Positions 25,790 through 36,187 of a stretch of DNA of 64,000 bases are shown piece by piece; position 1 is the stretch's first letter; the number at the start of each line of letters is the position of its first letter. The DNA lies in the NCBI RefSeq assembly GCF_035930445.1, contig NZ_CP142394.1, positions 3,753,501-3,817,500 of the forward strand, written 5' to 3'. The notes below the pieces were generated by a model that saw nothing but the letters and a program-made list of their open reading frames with translations, was not told where the DNA came from and ran no database searches. This DNA comes from Sphingopyxis chilensis. GTDB taxonomy: Bacteria > Pseudomonadota > Alphaproteobacteria > Sphingomonadales > Sphingomonadaceae. Made by a program: the position numbers and the translations under genes.

Positions 25790-26572
25790 ATGACCTACGA
25801 AACCCTTCTCGTCGAAACGCGCGGCGCCGTCACGCTCGTGACGCTCAACCGCCCACAGGCGCTGAACGCGCTCAATTCGGGCGTTCTCGACGACCTGATC
25901 GCCGCCTTCGCCGCCTTCGAGGCCGACCCCGGCCAGCGCTGCGCCGTCCTCACCGGCGCGGGCGACAAGGCGTTCGCCGCGGGCGCCGACATCAAGGAAA
26001 TGGCCGACAAGCCCGCGTCCGATTTCTACCTTGAGGATTTTTTCTCGAAATGGACGAGCGACTTCGTGAAAAAGGTCCGCAAGCCGTGGATCGCCGCGGT
26101 GAACGGCTTCGCGCTCGGCGGCGGCTGCGAACTTGCGATGATGGCCGATTTCATCATCGCATCGGACAAGGCGAAATTCGGCCAGCCCGAAATCAAGCTT
26201 GGCGTCGCGCCTGGCATGGGTGGGTCGCAGCGGCTGACGCGCGCGGTCGGCAAGGCGAAGGCGATGGAAATGTGCCTGACCGGCCGGATGATGGATGCCG
26301 CGGAGGCCGAACGCTCAGGCCTCGTCGCGCGCGTCGTCGAACATGCGACGCTGGTCGACGAAGCGGTCAAGACCGCGACGACGATTGCGTCGATGCCGCC
26401 GATGGCCGCGATGGTGAACAAGGATATGGTCAACGCCGCGTTCGAAACCACACTCGACCAGGGCCTCATCTACGAACGCCGCCTGTTCCAGATCCTCGCC
26501 GCGACCGAGGACAAGGCCGAAGGCATGGCTGCCTTCATCGAGAAGCGCGAAGGCGTTTGGAAGGGACGGTGA
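25790..26572 (+). CDS. Enoyl-CoA hydratase
   Basis: A 260-aa crotonase of standard length. Markers are [14 protein letters not shown], the oxyanion motif [12 protein letters not shown], the catalytic-glutamate segments [15 protein letters not shown] and [20 protein letters not shown], and the C-terminal [15 protein letters not shown]. In this operon it probably hydrates methacrylyl-CoA to 3-hydroxyisobutyryl-CoA; it may also serve fatty acid oxidation. GGAG precedes the ATG by about nine bases. It is one base away from mmsB. Confidence 0.93.
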   Translation: MTYETLLVETRGAVTLVTLNRPQALNALNSGVLDDLIAAFAAFEADPGQRCAVLTGAGDKAFAAGADIKEMADKPASDFYLEDFFSKWTSDFVKKVRKPWIAAVNGFALGGGCELAMMADFIIASDKAKFGQPEIKLGVAPGMGGSQRLTRAVGKAKAMEMCLTGRMMDAAEAERSGLVARVVEHATLVDEAVKTATTIASMPPMAAMVNKDMVNAAFETTLDQGLIYERRLFQILAATEDKAEGMAAFIEKREGVWKGR

Positions 26573-26573
26573 C

Positions 26574-27449
26574 ATGAAAATCGCTTTTATCGGACTCGGC
26601 AATATGGGCGGCGGGATGGCCGCGAACCTCGCGAAGGCAGGGCATGAGGTCCGCGCCTTCGACCTCAGCGAAGAGGCGTTCGCGCGCGCCGTCGAAGCGG
26701 GCTGTTCGCGCGCTGCCTCCGCTGCGGAAGCCGTCACCGGCGCCGAAGCCGTTGTCACGATGCTCCCCGCGGGCAAGCATGTCGCGTCGGTCTATGAAGC
26801 CGACGTCTTCCCGCACGCCGCCGACGGCACCCTCCTGCTCGATTGCTCAACAATTGATGTCGCGACGGCGCGGAGTAATATCGAAGCCGCCGCTAACGCG
26901 GGCCTCGTCGCCGTCGACGCGCCCGTGTCGGGCGGCATCGCCGCCGCCAATGCCGGCACGCTGACGTTCATGGTCGGCGGCACCGACGAGGGCTTCGCGC
27001 GCGCCGAACCGATCCTTGCGAAAATGGGCAAGGCGGTGATCCACGCCGGCGACGCGGGCGCGGGGCAGGCGGCGAAGATCTGCAACAACATGCTGCTCGG
27101 CGCCTCGATGGTCGCGACGTGCGAGACGCTCGCGCTCGCGCAGAAACTCGGGCTCGACCCGCAGAAATTTTTCGACATCGCCAGCGTGTCGTCGGGGCAA
27201 TGCTGGTCGCTGACCAGCTACGCGCCGCTCCCCGGCGTCGGCCCGACGACGCCTGCCGACAATGATTACAAGGGCGGCTTCGCCGCGGCGCTGATGCTCA
27301 AGGATCTCCGCCTCGCGATGGAAGCGGCGGCGAGCGTCGATGCCGACGTCCCGATGGGATCGAAGGCACGCGAACTCTACGAAGCCTTTGTCGAGGCCGA
27401 CAAGGACGGCCGCGACTTTTCGGCGATCATCAAGACGTTGCAGGGCTAA
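26574..27449 (+). CDS. mmsB: 3-hydroxyisobutyrate dehydrogenase (MmsB)
   Basis: MmsB oxidises 3-hydroxyisobutyrate to methylmalonate semialdehyde with NAD, supplying MmsA. The 291-aa protein has the N-terminal nucleotide motif FIGLGNMGGGMAANLAKAGH, the substrate signature VDAPVSGGIAAANAGTLTFM, and the catalytic-lysine helix GAGQAAKICNNMLLG. It is the last gene of the plus-strand valine cluster. Confidence 0.95.
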   Translation: MKIAFIGLGNMGGGMAANLAKAGHEVRAFDLSEEAFARAVEAGCSRAASAAEAVTGAEAVVTMLPAGKHVASVYEADVFPHAADGTLLLDCSTIDVATARSNIEAAANAGLVAVDAPVSGGIAAANAGTLTFMVGGTDEGFARAEPILAKMGKAVIHAGDAGAGQAAKICNNMLLGASMVATCETLALAQKLGLDPQKFFDIASVSSGQCWSLTSYAPLPGVGPTTPADNDYKGGFAAALMLKDLRLAMEAAASVDADVPMGSKARELYEAFVEADKDGRDFSAIIKTLQG

Positions 27450-27474
27450 CGCCCTCATCCAACGGGGATCGGGT

Positions 27475-27711
27475 TCAGTAAAAGTCCGCCGTCTCGCCGC
27501 CATCGCTGCGTTCGGTGCGATGCACCTGCGTCGGGGCCTTGCGCTCGCCGGTCCTGACCTCGATCCGGTCCCCGAAGCGCCGCACCTCGGCGGGCGACAG
27601 GATGCGCGCCCGCGCAATCCCGACCGCCGTCGCCTTCGGCGCCGCCACCGGGGCCGATGCCGGCACGCTGCCGGAAAGCAGGAGGACGGCGAGGAGGGAC
27701 ATGGCGTTCAT
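27475..27711 (-). CDS. Small secreted protein, unknown function
   Basis: A 78-aa open frame starts MNAMSLLAVLLLSGSVPASA, which looks like a cleavable signal peptide, followed by about 55 residues with no known motif (IARARILSPAEVRRFGDRIE...GETADFY). It lies convergent to mmsB and downstream of fadJ and its terminator. No strong ribosome-binding motif is visible, so it is only a probable gene. Small proteins of this style occur in sphingomonads, but I cannot name the family. Confidence 0.5.
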   Translation of the reverse strand: MNAMSLLAVLLLSGSVPASAPVAAPKATAVGIARARILSPAEVRRFGDRIEVRTGERKAPTQVHRTERSDGGETADFY

Positions 27712-27792
27712 ATTCTGCCGTAACGGCGGGTGTTGCCACCGCTTTAACCCTGAATCGCAAGTTTCCGGTTGCACCTGTGGCGGTCGCGAAGC

Positions 27793-27832
27793 AAAAGAAA
27801 GGCCGCCTGCCCCGCGCTGGGACAGACGGCCT
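27793..27832 (-). terminator. Rho-independent terminator after the fadJ-like gene
   Basis: The outer stem AGGCCG/CGGCCT (27800-27805 with 27827-27832) continues inward through a second pairing (CTGCCC with GGGACAG, one bulge). On the minus strand it is followed by TTTCTTTT. It closes the minus-strand fadJ-like transcript 22 bases after its stop. Confidence 0.8.
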
Positions 27833-27854
27833 GCTTTTCGTAAGCGGACGGGGC

Positions 27855-29888
27855 TTAGAAGCCCGACTTCGCTTCCGCTTTCTCTTTCAGCAACGGCGCG
27901 ATTTCGAAACCATGTTTCTCGAGCGCCGCGACGATCTTGTCGGTGCCTTCCAGCCCCGCCCAGAACATCGGGCCGCCACGATAGACCGGCCAGCCATAGC
28001 CATAGATCCACACGACATCGATGTCGCTCGCGCGCTGCGCCTTGCCTTCGGCGAGGATCAGCGCGCCTTCGTTGACCATCGGATAGAGGGTGCGCTCGAT
28101 GATCTCCTGATCGGTGATCTCGCGCTTCTCGACCCCCGCCTTTTGGCGGAATTCCTCGATGATCTCGGCAACGCGCGGGCTTTCGCTCGGCGTGCGCTTT
28201 TCGTCATAGTCGTAAAAGCCCGCCTGCTTCTTCTGGCCCCAGCGGCCTTCGGCGGCGAGCGCATCGCGGATGCTTTCGATGCGGTTGGGGTCGCGGTGCC
28301 AGCCGATGTCGACGCCGGCAAGGTCGCTCATCTGGAACGGCCCCATCGGCATCCCGAACTCGACATGCACCTTGTCGACCTGCGCCGGCGTCGCGCCTTC
28401 GAGCAGCAGCTTCATCGCCTCCATCTGGCGCGGCTTGAGCATCCGGTTGCCGATAAAGCCGTCGCACACGCCCGCGACCACGGCGACCTTGCCGATCTTT
28501 TTGCCGATCGCCATCGCCGTCGCCAGCGCATCGGGTGCGGTCTTGTCGCCGCGCACGACCTCGAGCAGCTTCATGACGTTGGCGGGTGAGAAGAAGTGCA
28601 TGCCCAGCACGTCGCCGGGACGGCTCGTCGCGGTCGCGATTTCGTCGATGTCGAGATAGGAGGTGTTCGACGCGAGGATCGCGCCGGGCTTCGCGATCTT
28701 GTCGAGCTTGCCGAAAATGTCCTTCTTGACGTCCATATTCTCATAGACCGCCTCGATGATGAGGTCGCAGTCGGCCAGCGCGTCGAGGCTGAGCGACGGG
28801 GTAATCAGCCCCATCATCGCATCGACCTGCTCGGGCTTGAAACGGCCCTTGGCCGCCGACGCATCGTAATTCTTGCGCACGACGCCCAGCCCGCGGTCGA
28901 GCGCGTCCTGCTGCATTTCGACGATCGTGCACGGGATGCCCTTTTGCAGGAAGTTCATCATGATGCCGCCGCCCATCGTGCCGGCGCCGATGATGCCGAC
29001 CTTCTTGATCTCGCGCAGCTGCGTATCCTTCGGCAGGCCGTCGATCTTCGCCGCCTGGCGCTCGGCGAAGAAGATGTGGCGCTGCGCCGCCGACTGGCTG
29101 CCGAACATCAGCTTCATGAACTGCTCGCGCTCGAACGCGAGGCCTTCCTCGAACGGCAGGCGCGTCGCGGCCTCGACGCACGCCAGGTTGGCGTAAGGCG
29201 CCTCGAACCCGCGCCAACGCTTGGCGTTGGCGGCCTTCAGCTTTTCGATCACCGCGACGTCGCCGAACACCGGGCGCTCGCGCGTCGGGCGCGGGCCGTC
29301 GGCGATCTTGGCGCGCGCAAAGGCAATAGCGTCCTGGGCCAGGCTGTCCTCGCCCGCGAGTTCGTCGACAAGGCCGAGCTCTTTCGCCTTGGCGGCGGGC
29401 AGCGGGTCGCCGGTCGAGGTCATCGTCGCCGCGGCTTCGACCCCGACGACGCGCGGCAGCCGCTGGGTACCGCCCGCGCCGGGCAGCAGGCCGAGCTTCA
29501 CTTCGGGCACGCCAAGCTTCGCCGAAGGAACGGCGATGCGGTAATGACAGACGAGCGCGGTTTCCAGACCGCCGCCGAGCGCCGTGCCGTGGATCGCCGC
29601 GACGACCGGCTTCGACGCCGCTTCGATGCTGTTCAGCACCGCGTTGAAATCGGGGCCGCGCGGCGGCTTGCCGAATTCGCTGATGTCGGCGCCCGCGATG
29701 AAGGTCGCGCCGGCGCAGCGCAGCACGATCGCCTGCACGCTATCGTCGGCGAGCGCGGCGCCAAAATTATCTTCGAGTCCCTGACGGACGTGCCAGCTCA
29801 GCGCGTTCACGGGAGGGTTGTTGACGATGATGACGGCGATTTCGCCATCCTTTTCCATCGTGACGGAAACGGGGGTTTCTTCGGTCAT
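27855..29888 (-). CDS. Bifunctional enoyl-CoA hydratase / 3-hydroxyacyl-CoA dehydrogenase (FadJ/FadB-like)
   Basis: The 677-aa protein fuses a crotonase domain (about 1-190) to a 3-hydroxyacyl-CoA dehydrogenase. The crotonase has AGADISEF, both catalytic-type glutamates at 109 and 129 in GGGLETAL and GVPEVKLG, and [10 protein letters not shown]. The dehydrogenase has NAD motif [14 protein letters not shown] at about 297-310, catalytic His in [11 protein letters not shown], and a C-terminal helical domain with IGNRMLKP and [15 protein letters not shown]. It performs two successive beta-oxidation steps. It has a clear AGGAG ribosome-binding site and lies 24 bases downstream of the serine-hydrolase gene at the end of the minus-strand operon. 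No thiolase is next to it. Confidence 0.93.
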   Translation of the reverse strand: MTEETPVSVTMEKDGEIAVIIVNNPPVNALSWHVRQGLEDNFGAALADDSVQAIVLRCAGATFIAGADISEFGKPPRGPDFNAVLNSIEAASKPVVAAIHGTALGGGLETALVCHYRIAVPSAKLGVPEVKLGLLPGAGGTQRLPRVVGVEAAATMTSTGDPLPAAKAKELGLVDELAGEDSLAQDAIAFARAKIADGPRPTRERPVFGDVAVIEKLKAANAKRWRGFEAPYANLACVEAATRLPFEEGLAFEREQFMKLMFGSQSAAQRHIFFAERQAAKIDGLPKDTQLREIKKVGIIGAGTMGGGIMMNFLQKGIPCTIVEMQQDALDRGLGVVRKNYDASAAKGRFKPEQVDAMMGLITPSLSLDALADCDLIIEAVYENMDVKKDIFGKLDKIAKPGAILASNTSYLDIDEIATATSRPGDVLGMHFFSPANVMKLLEVVRGDKTAPDALATAMAIGKKIGKVAVVAGVCDGFIGNRMLKPRQMEAMKLLLEGATPAQVDKVHVEFGMPMGPFQMSDLAGVDIGWHRDPNRIESIRDALAAEGRWGQKKQAGFYDYDEKRTPSESPRVAEIIEEFRQKAGVEKREITDQEIIERTLYPMVNEGALILAEGKAQRASDIDVVWIYGYGWPVYRGGPMFWAGLEGTDKIVAALEKHGFEIAPLLKEKAEAKSGF

Positions 29889-29912
29889 GGGAGAACTCCT
29901 TGGGTCTGGATG

Positions 29913-31115
29913 TCAGTCATCAATCGCGGCGTGGACCAATGTCTTGACCTCGCGCCGCACGGGATAGGTGGAGGAGGGCATGAGCTGGGTCATGAAGACC
30001 ATGCAGATTTCCTCGACCGGATCGACGAAGAAGCCGGTCGAAAACATGCCGCCCCAGTAAAAGTCGCCGACCGAGCCGGGGATACCCGCGCGCGCCGGAT
30101 CGAGCGTGACGGCAAAGCCGAGCCCGAAACCTACGCCCGCATTTTCATCTTCGCTGAAAATACCGACGCTATGCTGCGTCAAATCGCCGCCGCCGGGAAG
30201 GTGGTTCGCGGTCATCAGGTCGAGCGTCTTGCGGCTGATAATCCGCGTATCGCCCAGCTTGCCGCCGCCGAGCAGCATCAGGCAGAAACGGTGATAATCG
30301 TGGAGCGTCGAGGCGAGCCCGCCGCCGCCCGAATGAAAGCTCCTGTCTTTCGCCCAGCGGCTGCGCGCGCCTTCGTCAAAGCCCTGCATCTTGTCTTTCG
30401 GGTGGAAAGCATAGGCGTCGGCGAGCCGGTGCTGCTGGTCGGCGGGCACCTTGAACCCGGTATCGACCATGCCGAGCGGGCCAAAGATGCGCTCCTGCAA
30501 CACCTCTGCGAACGGCTTGCCCTCGATCCGCTCGATCACCGCGCCGAGCACGTCGGTCGCCATCGAATAATTCCAGTGCGCGCCCGGATCGAACTGCAGC
30601 GGGATTTTCGCGAGGTCGGCGATGAAGCTGTCCATCGAATAATCGGCGTCGAAATCGTCGATCCGCGCCTTGCGATACGCGGCATCGACCGGGGTGCGCT
30701 CCTGGAAACCATAGGTCAGCCCCGACGTATGGCGCAGCAGGTCGACCATGCGGATCGGTTGTGCCGGCGGCCGCGTCAGGAACGGGACATTGCCGCCGCC
30801 CGCAACGAACACGCCGGTTTCCTTGAACTCGGGGCAATATTTGACCAGCGGATCGGACAGCGCCACCTTGCCCTCCTCGACCAGCATCATGAAGGCGATG
30901 CTGGTGATCGGCTTGGTCATGCTCGCGATGCGGAAGATGGCATCGTCTTTCAGCGCCTCGCCCGGCCGCGCGTCGCCGATGACGGACTGGTGCGCGATCT
31001 CGCCGCGCCGCGACACGAGCGTCGCCGCGTGCGGCAGCCGGCCGGCGCCGACATATTTGGCGGCGAGAAAGGCGGGGATGCGGTCCAGCCGCGTCGTGTC
31101 GAATCCATGTGTCAT
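29913..31115 (-). CDS. Serine hydrolase of the beta-lactamase/esterase family
   Basis: The 400-aa protein has the penicillin-binding-like fold with the SxxK motif at Ser65-Lys68 (IASMTKP). A YxN-like element is probably in [11 protein letters not shown]. Such class-C-like hydrolases (EstB type) are usually esterases, lactonases or peptidases rather than resistance enzymes. No signal peptide is evident, so it acts in the cytoplasm. It sits between SDR and fadJ-like genes in an acyl-CoA operon, so it may open an ester or lactone substrate; this is inference. I chose the ATG at 31115, 13 bases after the SDR stop. Confidence 0.85.
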   Translation of the reverse strand: MTHGFDTTRLDRIPAFLAAKYVGAGRLPHAATLVSRRGEIAHQSVIGDARPGEALKDDAIFRIASMTKPITSIAFMMLVEEGKVALSDPLVKYCPEFKETGVFVAGGGNVPFLTRPPAQPIRMVDLLRHTSGLTYGFQERTPVDAAYRKARIDDFDADYSMDSFIADLAKIPLQFDPGAHWNYSMATDVLGAVIERIEGKPFAEVLQERIFGPLGMVDTGFKVPADQQHRLADAYAFHPKDKMQGFDEGARSRWAKDRSFHSGGGGLASTLHDYHRFCLMLLGGGKLGDTRIISRKTLDLMTANHLPGGGDLTQHSVGIFSEDENAGVGFGLGFAVTLDPARAGIPGSVGDFYWGGMFSTGFFVDPVEEICMVFMTQLMPSSTYPVRREVKTLVHAAIDD

Positions 31116-31128
31116 GCGTGGCTGCCTA

Positions 31129-31935
31129 TCAGTGCGAGGTCTGGCCAAGCAACTGGCGCGTCACCGGATGCGAACTGGTCAGCCCGCCGTCGACCGCGAT
31201 CGCCTGCCCGTTGACGTAACTCGCCTGATCGCTCGCGAGGAACAGCGCGACATTGGCAAGCTCCTCGGGCTGCGCCGCGCGGCGGAGCGGGTTCAATTGG
31301 CCCAACTTGTGCGTGACTTCCTTCGCCTTGGCATAATCGAAGGTCGGCTTGGTCATTCCCGTTTCGGTCAGGCCGGGGCAGACGGCGTTGACGCGCACGC
31401 CGCTCGTCGACAGCTGCTGCGCCGCGACCTTGGCAAGGTTGATCACCCCTGCCTTCGACGCCGAATAGGCGCCCGGACCCGCACCCGAATTTATCCCCGC
31501 GACGCTCGCGGTCAGCACGATCGCGCCGCCGCGGCCCTGGTCGACCATCGCCTTGCCCGCATGTTTCACCATCAGCGCGGGGCCGATCAGGTTGACGCGC
31601 AGCGTCTCGGCCCAGGCATCGGGATCGAAATCGAAGATGCCGCCCATGTCGCCGATGATCCCGGCGTTGGCGAAGGCGACGTCGAGCGCGCCATAAGTGT
31701 CTTTCGCGGTCGCAACGAGCGACGCCACATCGGCTTCGACGCCGGCGTCGATTTCGAGCCCGACGGCCTCGCCCCCCGCGTCCTTCACCATTTGCGCCGT
31801 CTCGTGCACCGCCGCGCTCTTGTCGCCGATGACGAGCTTCGCGCCCTCGGCGGCGAAGCGCAACGCGCTCGCGCGGCCGATACCCGAACCGGCACCCGTG
31901 ATGATCGCAACCTTGCCGTCCAACGCGCCCATCAT
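31129..31935 (-). CDS. Short-chain dehydrogenase/reductase (operon SDR 1)
   Basis: The 268-aa classical SDR has [14 protein letters not shown], the NAG-type motif in [12 protein letters not shown], and catalytic residues in ASVAGINSG and [15 protein letters not shown] near the end of strand two suggests NAD preference. Its ATG overlaps the stop of the preceding SDR by four bases. It probably oxidises a hydroxyacyl or alcohol intermediate of the operon's substrate, which is unknown. Confidence 0.9.
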   Translation of the reverse strand: MMGALDGKVAIITGAGSGIGRASALRFAAEGAKLVIGDKSAAVHETAQMVKDAGGEAVGLEIDAGVEADVASLVATAKDTYGALDVAFANAGIIGDMGGIFDFDPDAWAETLRVNLIGPALMVKHAGKAMVDQGRGGAIVLTASVAGINSGAGPGAYSASKAGVINLAKVAAQQLSTSGVRVNAVCPGLTETGMTKPTFDYAKAKEVTHKLGQLNPLRRAAQPEELANVALFLASDQASYVNGQAIAVDGGLTSSHPVTRQLLGQTSH

Positions 31936-32708
31936 GCGCCTCCCGAAATCGTGGCCCCGCCATCGCACACGATGGTCTGGCCGGTGGTGAATGCCCCCGC
32001 CTTGCTGGCGAGGAAGACCGCGGCGCCCGCGATCTCGTGCGGTTCGCCGATGCGCTTCAGCGTCGAGGCGGCGGTCGAGCGTTTGAGATTTTCGGGATTT
32101 TCCCACAAGGCGCGTGCCATGTCGGTGCGCACCAGCCCCGGCGCGATGCAGTTGACGCGCACGCCCTTGGGGCCGAATTCGACCGAGAAGTTGCGCGCGA
32201 CCTGCATGTCGGCGGCCTTCGAAATCCCGTAAGCGCCGATGATCGGCGATCCTTTCAGCCCGCCGATCGAGCTGATGATCGTGATCGACCCTTCGCCGCG
32301 TTCGAGCATTTCGGGCGCGACCATCGTGATCAGCCAGTGGTTGGACAGGATATTATTGTCCATGATCTTGCGGAACTGGTCGTCGGTGATGCCAAGGCCG
32401 GGGCCATAATAGGGGTTCGACGCCGCGTTGCAGACGAGCGCAGTGATCTTGCCGAACGCGGCGCGCGTCTCGTTCACCAGATTCTGGAGGTCGTCCTTCG
32501 ACGAGATGTTGGCGGCGACCGAAATCGCGGTGCCTTCGCCGAACCGCGCATTGATCTCCGCCGCTGTCGCATCGCACGCATCCTGCTTTCGGCTCGAAAT
32601 CACGACCTTCGCGCCCTGTTCGGCCATTGCCTCCGCCGTGGCCTTGCCGATGCCGCGCGACGATCCGGTGATCAGCGCGACCTGGCCGCTCATATCGAAC
32701 AGGCTCAT
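31932..32708 (-). CDS. Short-chain dehydrogenase/reductase (operon SDR 2)
   Basis: The 258-aa classical SDR has ITGSSRGIGKATAE and an SSRKQD motif after strand two, compatible with NADP binding. Other markers are VCNAASNPYYGPG, the catalytic serine in ISSIGGLKGS and tyrosine/lysine in YGISKAA. It overlaps its neighbours by four bases on both sides (kinase upstream, SDR 1 downstream), so translation is coupled. The NPYYGP segment is typical of a DHRS4-like subgroup, which is a hint only. Confidence 0.9.
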   Translation of the reverse strand: MSLFDMSGQVALITGSSRGIGKATAEAMAEQGAKVVISSRKQDACDATAAEINARFGEGTAISVAANISSKDDLQNLVNETRAAFGKITALVCNAASNPYYGPGLGITDDQFRKIMDNNILSNHWLITMVAPEMLERGEGSITIISSIGGLKGSPIIGAYGISKAADMQVARNFSVEFGPKGVRVNCIAPGLVRTDMARALWENPENLKRSTAASTLKRIGEPHEIAGAAVFLASKAGAFTTGQTIVCDGGATISGGA

Positions 32709-33772
32709 GCGCCGGCCTTCCTCGCAAAGTCCCACGCCCGCTCGGCGAGCGGACGGACGCGTTCGGACATGTCCTTGGCGTGCTGCGACGAGGCGGTGCC
32801 CTCGATCACGCGCTTCTTGATGCCCTGGATGATTCCCGCGAGGCGGAAGAAATTATAAGCGAAATACCAGTTCATGTCGGGCACGCCGTCGCGTCCGGTG
32901 GCGGCGCAATAGCGCTCGACCATCTCGTCCAATTCGGGAATCCCGAGCGCCTTGCGGTCGAGGTCCATCACCCCCGAACGCCCGCCATTCTCGGTCACCC
33001 ACGCCATCGCGACATAGGTGAAATCGGCGAGCGGATCGCCCAAGGTCGACAGCTCCCAGTCGAGCACCGCGAGCACTTGCGCGCGATCCTTGGCATAGAT
33101 CATGTTGTCGATGCGATAGTCGCCGTGGACGACGCTGGTGCGCGTCTGCTCGGGCAGGCTTGCCGGCAGGAACGCGATCAGCTTTTCCATCTCGTCCATC
33201 GTCTCGGTCTCGGCGAGACGGTATTGCTTGGTCCAGCGGTCGACTTGGCGCCCGAAATAATTGCCGGGCTTGCCGAAATCGGAGAGCCCCGCCGCCTCGA
33301 CATCGACGCTGTGCAGCGCCGCGAGCGTGTCGATCATCGCCTCGTAAGTGGCGCGGCGATTTTCCGGCGTCGATCCCGGCATCGCGCCGTCCCAGATGGT
33401 GTGGCCATCGACCATGGACATGACGTAGAACCAGCTGCCAACCACCGAGTCATCGGTGCAAAGCCCGTATTGGCGCGCGACCGGGAAGCCCATCTTGTGG
33501 AGTCCCGCCTGCACCTTATACTCGCGGTCGACCGCGTGCGCCGACGGGAGCAGCGGACCGAACGGCTTGCGGCGCAGCACATAATTGCCCGACGCGGCCG
33601 AGATCTTGTACGTCGGGTTCGACTGGCCGCCGGCGAATTTATGCTGCGTCAGCGGGCCTTCGAACCCCTCCACATTGGCTTCCATCCACGCGGTCAGCTT
33701 CGCTTCGTCGAGGATATCGGCACCCTCGGGCGCGACGGTGCCGCTGAAAGCCTTTTGCGCGTCTAATGTCAT
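32705..33772 (-). CDS. ACAD10/11-type phosphotransferase (4-hydroxyacyl-CoA kinase-like)
   Basis: The 355-aa aminoglycoside-phosphotransferase-fold kinase closely resembles, as I recall it, the N-terminal kinase half of animal ACAD11. It has KFAGGQSNPTYKI (44-56), VLRRKPFGPLLPSAHAVDRE, the catalytic loop VVHGDYRIDNMIY (Asp218, Asn223), the metal site VLDWELSTLGDPLADF (Asp238), and AYNFFRLAGIIQG. In ACAD10/11 and the Pseudomonas Lva pathway such kinases phosphorylate 4-hydroxyacyl-CoAs, and an ACAD partner then eliminates the phosphate. The ACAD partner here is two genes upstream in the same operon. The start overlaps the alcohol dehydrogenase stop. Confidence 0.88.
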   Translation of the reverse strand: MTLDAQKAFSGTVAPEGADILDEAKLTAWMEANVEGFEGPLTQHKFAGGQSNPTYKISAASGNYVLRRKPFGPLLPSAHAVDREYKVQAGLHKMGFPVARQYGLCTDDSVVGSWFYVMSMVDGHTIWDGAMPGSTPENRRATYEAMIDTLAALHSVDVEAAGLSDFGKPGNYFGRQVDRWTKQYRLAETETMDEMEKLIAFLPASLPEQTRTSVVHGDYRIDNMIYAKDRAQVLAVLDWELSTLGDPLADFTYVAMAWVTENGGRSGVMDLDRKALGIPELDEMVERYCAATGRDGVPDMNWYFAYNFFRLAGIIQGIKKRVIEGTASSQHAKDMSERVRPLAERAWDFARKAGA

Positions 33773-34860
33773 TGGTCGAAAACGATCACCGACCGCGCGG
33801 CGTCGCCCTTTCGCATCTTGTCGAACCCCTCGTTGACCTTGGCCAGCGGGATCGTCTCGGCGACGATCGAGTCGAGGTCGAGCAGGCCGCGGAGGTAAAA
33901 ATCGACGAGGCGGGGGATGTCGACCGGGAAGCGGTTGCCGCCCATGATCGCACCCTGCAATTTCTTGCCCGACAGCAGGTCCATCGCGCTGAGCCCGACC
34001 TTTTCGGACAGCGGCATCATGCCGAGGATCGTCGCGGTGCCGCCGCGGCGCAGCGACGCGACTGCAAGGTTCGCCGAAGCCGGACGCCCCACCGCTTCGA
34101 TCGCATGGTCGACGCCGCCCTTGCTGATGTCGACGATCTGCTTCGCGGCATCTTCGGCGAGCGCATCGACGACATCGGTCGCGCCGAGCTTCACCGCCAG
34201 CGCGCGTTTCTCCGGCACCGGATCGGCGGCGATGATGCGGCCCGCGCCCGCGATCTTCGCGGCGTTGATCGTCGCCAAGCCGACGCCGCCGCAGCCGACC
34301 ACCGCGACGGTCTCGCCCGGCGTCACCTTGCACGCGTTGAAGATCGTCCCCGCGCCGGTCGTCACCGCGCAGCCGATGACCGCGGCGCGGTCGAGCGGCA
34401 TATCTGGATCGATCGCGACGCACGCATGTTCGTGGACGAGCATCGTCTCGGCAAAGGCGCTGAGGTTCAGCATCTGGTTGACGATGCTGCCGTCGGGACG
34501 CGTGATGCGCGGCGCGGAGCCGACGGCGCGGCGCGTGTCGCCGCCCATGCACAGCGACATGCGCCCGGTGACGCAGAACTCGCAGTGCCCACAAAAGGCC
34601 GAAAGGCAGGTGACGACCGCATCGCCGACCTTCACCGTGCGCACCTCGCTGCCCACCGCCTCGACGATGCCTGCGGCCTCATGGCCGGGAATGGCAGGGA
34701 GGGGGTGCGGATAGGCGCCGTCGATGAAATGCAGGTCCGAATGGCACAGCCCGCACGCGGCGGTGCGGATCCGCACCTCGTGCGGGCCGCAATCGGCAAC
34801 GACGACGTCCTCGATCGACAGCGGCTTGCCCGGTTCGATCAGAATCGCGGCTTTGGTCAC
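33769..34860 (-). CDS. Zinc-dependent alcohol dehydrogenase
   Basis: A 363-aa medium-chain dehydrogenase. Catalytic zinc ligands are apparent in CGLCHSDLHF and GHEAAGIVEAVG, and the structural zinc cluster in CLSAFCGHCEFCVTGRMSLC. The coenzyme motif is VVGCGGVGLATINAA. It looks like the class III/aryl-alcohol group. It starts with a GTG at 34860 preceded by GGAGAGA, and lies between the ACAD and the kinase in the same operon. It probably oxidises an alcohol intermediate or the primary substrate; the substrate is unknown. Confidence 0.9.
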   Translation of the reverse strand: MTKAAILIEPGKPLSIEDVVVADCGPHEVRIRTAACGLCHSDLHFIDGAYPHPLPAIPGHEAAGIVEAVGSEVRTVKVGDAVVTCLSAFCGHCEFCVTGRMSLCMGGDTRRAVGSAPRITRPDGSIVNQMLNLSAFAETMLVHEHACVAIDPDMPLDRAAVIGCAVTTGAGTIFNACKVTPGETVAVVGCGGVGLATINAAKIAGAGRIIAADPVPEKRALAVKLGATDVVDALAEDAAKQIVDISKGGVDHAIEAVGRPASANLAVASLRRGGTATILGMMPLSEKVGLSAMDLLSGKKLQGAIMGGNRFPVDIPRLVDFYLRGLLDLDSIVAETIPLAKVNEGFDKMRKGDAARSVIVFDQ

Positions 34861-34882
34861 AATATCTCTCCGAATGCTGCTT

Positions 34883-36172
34883 TTAACGCGAAACCCCGAT
34901 GTCGCCCGACGAGAAACCGGGGTCGCTCGCTTCGCTATGCTTGGCGAATTCGATCCGCGCGATCGCGCGTTCGTGCACTTCGTCGGGACCGTCGGCGAGC
35001 CGCAAAGTCCGTTGATGCGCATAGGCTTTGGCCAGCCCGAAATCCTCCGACACGCCGCCGCCACCATGCGCCTGGATCGCGTCGTCGATGATCTTCAGCG
35101 CCATGTTCGGCGCCTGCACCTTGATCATAGCGATTTCGGCCGCGGCCGACTTGTTGCCAACCTTGTCCATCATGTCGGCGGCCTTCAGGCACAGCAGGCG
35201 CGTCATTTCGATGTCGATGCGCGCGCGGGCGAGGCGATGCTCCCAGATGCTGTATTCGGCGACCTTGCGGCCAAAGGCGACGCGCGATTGCAGCCGCTTC
35301 GCCATCTTGGCGATCGCTTCTTCCGCCACGCCGATCGTGCGCATGCAGTGATGGATGCGGCCGGGCCCGAGGCGCCCCTGCGCGATCTCGAACCCGCGGC
35401 CCTCGCCGAGCAGCATCGCGTCCTCGGCGTTGACGCGGACGTCCTTGAGCTCGATTTCCATATGGCCGTGCGGCGCATCGTCATAACCGAAGACGGGCAG
35501 GTGGCGCAGGATGTTCACGCCGGGGGCGTCGAGCGGCATCAGCACCATCGACTGCTGCGCGTGGCGCTTGGCGGCGAAATCGGTCTTGCCCATCACGATC
35601 GCGACCTCGCAGCGCGGATCGCCCGCGCCCGACGACCACCATTTGGTGCCGTTGATCACATAGTCGTCGCCGTCGCGCTCGATGCGCGTTTCGATATTGG
35701 TCGCGTCGGACGAGGCGACGCGCGGCTCGGTCATCAGGAAGGCCGAACGGATCTCGCCGTTCATCAGGCGGCCGAGATATTTGTCCTTCTGCGCGCGCGT
35801 GCCGTAACGGTGGAACACTTCCATATTGCCGGTGTCGGGCGCCGAGCAGTTGAACACCTCGCTCGCGAAACCGACGCGGCCCATTTCCTCGGCGCAGAGC
35901 GCATATTCGAGGTTGGTGAGCCCCGGTCCCTCGAACTCGAACGTCTCGTCGACATGATGGTGCGCGGCGGACTTGGGCGGCATGAACAGGTTCCAGATGC
36001 CGGCCTCTTTCGCCTCGGCCTTCAGATCCTCGACGATCTGGATCACCTTCCAGCGATCGCCGGCCTTGTCCTGCTCGTTATAGGTCGGGACCGCGGGGCG
36101 AACCTTGCGCTCGATGAAATCGCGCACGCGGTCGCGCCAATAGACCTGCCGGTCGGTGAGATCGAAATCCAT
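34883..36172 (-). CDS. ACAD10/11-like acyl-CoA dehydrogenase-family protein
   Basis: This 429-aa protein matches the C-terminal half of animal ACAD11 in many blocks: [66 protein letters not shown] and [12 protein letters not shown]. In that family the FAD enzyme works on the phosphorylated product of a kinase rather than only oxidising acyl-CoAs. Here kinase and ACAD are separate genes in one operon. It is the first gene of the unit, with a GGAAGGATGCGGAG ribosome-binding region and a 16-bp palindrome at 36188-36203 just upstream. I chose MDFDLTDRQ at 36172 because it fits family N-termini. Confidence 0.92.
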   Translation of the reverse strand: MDFDLTDRQVYWRDRVRDFIERKVRPAVPTYNEQDKAGDRWKVIQIVEDLKAEAKEAGIWNLFMPPKSAAHHHVDETFEFEGPGLTNLEYALCAEEMGRVGFASEVFNCSAPDTGNMEVFHRYGTRAQKDKYLGRLMNGEIRSAFLMTEPRVASSDATNIETRIERDGDDYVINGTKWWSSGAGDPRCEVAIVMGKTDFAAKRHAQQSMVLMPLDAPGVNILRHLPVFGYDDAPHGHMEIELKDVRVNAEDAMLLGEGRGFEIAQGRLGPGRIHHCMRTIGVAEEAIAKMAKRLQSRVAFGRKVAEYSIWEHRLARARIDIEMTRLLCLKAADMMDKVGNKSAAAEIAMIKVQAPNMALKIIDDAIQAHGGGGVSEDFGLAKAYAHQRTLRLADGPDEVHERAIARIEFAKHSEASDPGFSSGDIGVSR

Positions 36173-36187
36173 CTCCGCATCCTTCCC

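Noticed and set aside
29913..31115. Beta-lactamase conferring antibiotic resistance
   Set aside because: There is no signal peptide, and the operon is for acyl-CoA catabolism; class-C-like cytoplasmic hydrolases of this kind are esterases or lactonases.
28596..31214. Plus-strand open frame of 872 codons across fadJ and the serine-hydrolase gene
   Set aside because: It is antisense to two well-supported genes and gives a low-complexity Arg-rich product.
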